Of a stretch of 64,000 bases of DNA, positions 60,256 through 64,000 are shown in pieces. The notes under the pieces were generated by a model. The model worked only from the letters and a program-made list of their open reading frames with translations, was not told where the DNA came from and ran no database searches. How positions within the stretch are numbered: position 1 is the stretch's first letter; the number at the start of each line of letters is the position of its first letter. Source of the DNA: Aralia elata (lineage: Eukaryota; Streptophyta; Magnoliopsida; Apiales; Araliaceae); NCBI GenBank assembly GCA_034770075.1, contig CM068377.1:70720358-70784357 (forward strand), read 5' to 3'. A program made the translations under genes and the position numbers.

Positions 60256-63200
60256 TGTAATACCCGTGAAATTTGTATGAATATTATAATTATTGATAAT
60301 TAAAGTGTTGGAATAATTATTGTGAATACACATGAGTTTTGTGGCATGAAATGTGATAATACCTTTTAAAGTTGAAGAAAGTGTGTGATGATTCAGAATA
60401 CAACAAGATTGATAATGAAGTTTACTAAACTTGTGAAATGTGCCTAGCGTGGCAATGTGATGAAATGAGTAAATTATTAATAATAAAGGGAATAATTATA
60501 TAATGTGATGGAGTAATTATTATTAATTGTTTAAATTATTTTTATATGCAATTACATGTGTTACATAGTTATTTAAATATTGAATTTAATGTGCATCATG
60601 CATATAATAAAATTATGTTATTAATAATTCTTTAACCATGATAATTATTCTGGTAAATAGTTGTTATTAAATGCGATATTTATTTTAAGGAATGGTCGTT
60701 GTTAATTATTAATGTTGGTATGTATGTGTAATTAGAATAATGGTTACTAATACATTATACACTAGCCCAACAAATTATGTAGCAGTAAGGGCCCAACATT
60801 GTAACTTAAGGGAGTAGTAGTGAGACTTGGAAATGATCCATGCGAGCCCAATAGGGAACCCAAATTAGAGTACCGGTGCCAATTTGTAAGGCAGTAAACC
60901 CAAGTCCTTGTCCCACTTTCCTTGTCTCAGCAAATCCTTCAGTCGTATATAGGCCAATGGCCTAGTATGCTACTGTCGTAAACCAAATAGGGAATGATGG
61001 TGTGGAGCGTGGTCAGGAAGAGTAGTTGAGCACCTTTCCACCAACTTTTTATTGTCCAATGGCTTCTCATTTTTCCTGCTAAATCAAACCATGGGGAAAG
61101 AACCCAGTGTTGGTAATGGCTTGCCTATAAATAAGAGTCCTTTCCTCCCCAAACTCCAATTGCTAGAAAAATTGTATCAGTCAATATATGCAGAGAGTGA
61201 GCGTGAGAAATTTGAAAGCAATCATAAGAATTAGGAGTGATAATCTGCTATTAGCTTCAAGGAGGTAATATTAATGTTATCATGCTTTTGATTTCAAATT
61301 TGGCAAATTCTTAGAAAATGCATGAAATTCTCCTGTTAATTAGTTGGTAGTTGATGCTATGTTGTTATGTGAGTCGATATGTATGCTAAGAACACAATGT
61401 AGTTGGATTTAGCTGCATCCAGGAAGGTTTAGCCATGTCTATTATAGGATTCTGCTGAAACAGGGTCAATCTTGGCACTGAGTCGAAGTGGCGCAATTGC
61501 GCCATTTCTGTAGTACAAACCCGCGCAGCTGCCCCGGGTGTCACCTTGGAAAAATAAATTTTTTTTGCTTCTTCTGGTATTCTGAACATGCTAGTTTGAC
61601 TTTACTAAGTATGTACATGAGTTTAAAATCTATTTATTAGTAGCTTTGCATGCAATGAGCTATACTAGCTTGGTTAGGATGATTTTAAAAGGAAACTTAA
61701 AGTTTTAAAAGTGGACCTTGACAAACCTTGTAACCCTTGAGTTCTGACCTTTTTGTGACTCAGTTATGTGTATACATGAACATAAAACATGATTCGTAGT
61801 CGCCTTACATATTTAGTTTGGCTTAGTATGACTTTTGAAAGAGAAACTTAAGAATTTGAAGCTAGGAGTGATGAGACATTAAGTTACTTGTAATCTGACA
61901 TTGGAACAGGTGTGATAACACTCCTTGCACCTTTAAACAAGACTAATGTGTGCACACAACTAGTTGAGCACGATATAGTATGTTCAAGCATGTTTTAAAA
62001 TGAGTTCTCGAATGATGAACTATGCTAACAATGTGTAAACAAGTCATATACATATGAGTATGCATAGTAAGAGTTCATTAAACATGATGTGTATGTGTGT
62101 CCCTCTAGTATGTTATAGCATTGCATCGTTCAAGCATGAATTTAAGCAAATTTCCAAGTTGTGGACTATGTTAACTAAGTATAGATGATGTGAACACATG
62201 ATCATGCATATTTCAGAGGGTATAACCCTTGTATATGAATAAGTACTTGGTATGATAAGTTACGCGGATTCTTGAACGTGTTTGACATTATTTTGCCGAA
62301 GTTCAAAATTAAGGATTCATAAAGTAGTAATATAAACTTGAAATGATCATGTGAGCATGCAAACCCCTTTAACATGTGTGCGTAGTAATTGTTAATGTCT
62401 TGGCATGCTAAGTAGTGGACTGAAACCAGGAAAATAAAAAAAATAAAAAAAAACTCAACTCTGGTCTGGCCAGGGGATAGCGCAGCTGCGCCGTCCCTAA
62501 GCCTAACCAGAGCACAGCTACGCCCTCTTGCAGTTTGGTCTAGTTGATTTTGTTTGTAAATATGAACCTTGTGGATTGCTTGCATTGTTATTCTAAAGTG
62601 TAAAGCAGAAGTTGTAGCAATGTTTTTGGTATTCAAATATATACTGGTATTATAACATGAGTGCTTCAAGACGTGTACATAGTTTATAAGTGGAATTCTG
62701 AAACGTCAGGATTAACGTCCATTTCAAAACTACAAAACATAGTAGTATGCTATTATGTGGTCTAGTTATATACCAAAGATAGTTTCCGTATTTGTCTTAC
62801 ATACTTGGTTATGTGAAAGGGTTAATTATCTAGTAATTGATATGTGTAACTAATGGAAGCGTTTTCTATATATACATAACTATGTTACAATAGGATATCC
62901 TAGTTCGTCGTAGTGTTGATAAGCTGTAAAGTCGTAAACTACGCTAAAGGCAAGTTCCCCAACTCAAACTCGAGTTATTATATTTCAAGCATGCTAGTGT
63001 ATTAATTATTAACAATTATTCCACATCTATGATATTTATTGATATTCGCACATTGTGCAAGTTCCTGATTATGGTTATGAATCTTTATATGTTGCAAGTT
63101 CCCTAACCTTACTCAAATTTACATTGAGCAAGTACTCGAACCCTCTCTTTCATTGAGCAAGTTCTAAAACTTGTACATTCATTTATCGTACAAGTATATG

Positions 63201-64000
63201 CTAGTGAGAATGGCTTTTATGCTTTATAAAGTATTGTTCATGTCCTCAAGATGGTTTGAGATTAATATCTCGTGAACCTTATTACAAATGTTGGATTCAA
63301 TACGTCCTTGTGTATGTTGATAAAGTCGTCTACGCCATTGTTTCGGCTGGACCTATATGCATGTGTTTAAAAGCTACCCAAACCAATTATCTTGGTGCGG
63401 ATTCTTATCTACTGAGATGAACAACCCTCATTGAAAGGGGAAATTATATATATTGTCGGGGAACCGACGTGCACACTTATAAGCATGTGACAGTTATGCA
63501 TAACATGGAGTATTATAGGCTGATCACCTGTGCACTTGTTTTTATTGGATTATTAGTATAATAACTGTTAATTCTAGCAGGAGTTCTTAGTCCTTTGTGG
63601 CTACTCAGTGTACATCATCCCGAACTCTGAAAGAATTATATTTTAAATCTTATTGATATTTTCTGTTCATAGCGACTCTATTCGAAATAATTGATAATTC
63701 ATAATGTTCTTGAACTATACCTTATAATCTCAAGTTCAAACTTTATAATTGATTTCCCTTGTTATTATATCACTTGTTGGGCAAACTCGTTGCTCATTCT
63801 TACTTTATTCAAACCTTTCAGTTAAGGCAGAGCGAGGTGAACCTTCAGGCAAGGATAAGGGAAAGGGCAAAACTACGGAGTAGCTTTGTTCTTCCTTAAG
63901 AAGAAGATTACTTACTATGTTGCTTTAAGACTTCTAATTCGGTTATGTAATAAGCTTAGGCATAGATTATATATTGGTACTATGTTTTAGTTTGAATCAA
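60256..64000 (+). repeat. 3' LTR of the chromovirus, runs past the window end
   Basis: Collinear with the three 5' LTR pieces up to about 63446. TATAAATA is at 61126-61133. The uninterrupted copy shows both empty insertion sites: gcgcaattgcgcc near 61491 (Athila) and cctatatgcatg near 63353 (4-kb insert). The last 550 bp have no counterpart in the 5' LTR. It includes a tggctactcagtgtac segment and a ggcaaggataagggaaaggg segment that resemble the late part of Tekay LTRs. Confidence 0.88.

Larger units (their letters stand above)
17842..64000 (+). mobile_element. Tekay/Del-type chromovirus (Ty3/gypsy), decayed, 3' end beyond window
   Basis: The 5' LTR starts TGTAATACCC at 17842 and is interrupted by 19097-48378 plus the duplication, and by 50238-54287 plus the duplication. 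It ends at 54388. Then follow a tRNA-iMet-type primer site, an extra ORF (54608-55357), gag-pol with a C-terminal chromodomain (55680-60211), a polypurine tract and a 3' LTR from 60256 that has not ended by 64000. The left flank is atagc (17837-17841). Gene order and the chromodomain identify a chromovirus; the LTR start and the primer site suit Tekay/Del. Confidence 0.9.

Noticed and set aside
62202..62669. 155-codon minus-strand frame in the chromovirus 3' LTR
   Set aside because: The matching 5' LTR region has only a 91-codon version because of A-run length changes; no motif.

Overview
The window is plant nuclear DNA made almost entirely of LTR retrotransposons, several of them nested. Tat-lineage (Ogre/Retand-like), Athila and Tekay/Del-type chromovirus elements, together with plant mobile domain (PMD) proteins, point to a large, repeat-rich flowering-plant genome, probably a eudicot. 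I cannot name the species. I found no host gene, rRNA, tRNA gene or CRISPR array.

Layout. (1) 1-16223, + strand: Tat/Ogre-like element 1. Its 5' LTR is cut by the window edge and its 3' LTR is 14094-16223. (2) 16224-17841: unclassified non-coding DNA rich in a TCTACGATC/GATCGTAGA motif. (3) 17842-64000 and beyond, + strand: a decayed Tekay/Del-type chromovirus whose 5' LTR is split by two insertions. (4) In that 5' LTR, 19097-48378, - strand: an Athila-like element flanked by a 5-bp duplication (gcgcc). (5) In Athila's 3' LTR, 19325-21395: a solo Tat-type LTR (duplication ccagt). (6) In Athila's gag, 28244-45538, + strand: complete Tat/Ogre-like element 2 (duplication acagg). (7) Also in the chromovirus 5' LTR, 50238-54287: an LTR-like 4-kb insert of another family (duplication atatg), probably a solo LTR on the - strand. 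The chromovirus gag-pol is 55680-60211 and its 3' LTR runs off the end.

The two Tat/Ogre-like elements are the most interesting part. On the sense strand they carry gag-pro, a short in-frame intron (167 and 169 nt), then RT, a degenerate first RNase H, a second complete RNase H and integrase. On the opposite strand, between pol and the 3' LTR, each carries two further genes. One is a three-exon gene for a 596-aa PMD-type protein. The other is a 521-aa DUF7745/PMD-like protein with a coiled-coil tail. Sense pol is damaged in both copies: a frameshift in each, plus loss of the RT core in copy 2. All antisense exons keep exactly the same lengths and have no stops. In an 87-codon stretch I counted 25 synonymous and 4 non-synonymous differences, which indicates selection on the antisense protein.

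Other points are exact 140-bp tandem arrays in the 3' region, 18-bp palindromes that vary in copy number between paired LTRs, and an invariant stem-loop just after pol. The chromovirus also has an acidic coiled-coil ORF upstream of gag that is much better preserved than its gag-pol. Order of events, inferred from nesting: chromovirus, then Athila and the 4-kb insert, then the Tat insertions. The paired LTRs of Tat element 2 differ by only about five substitutions.
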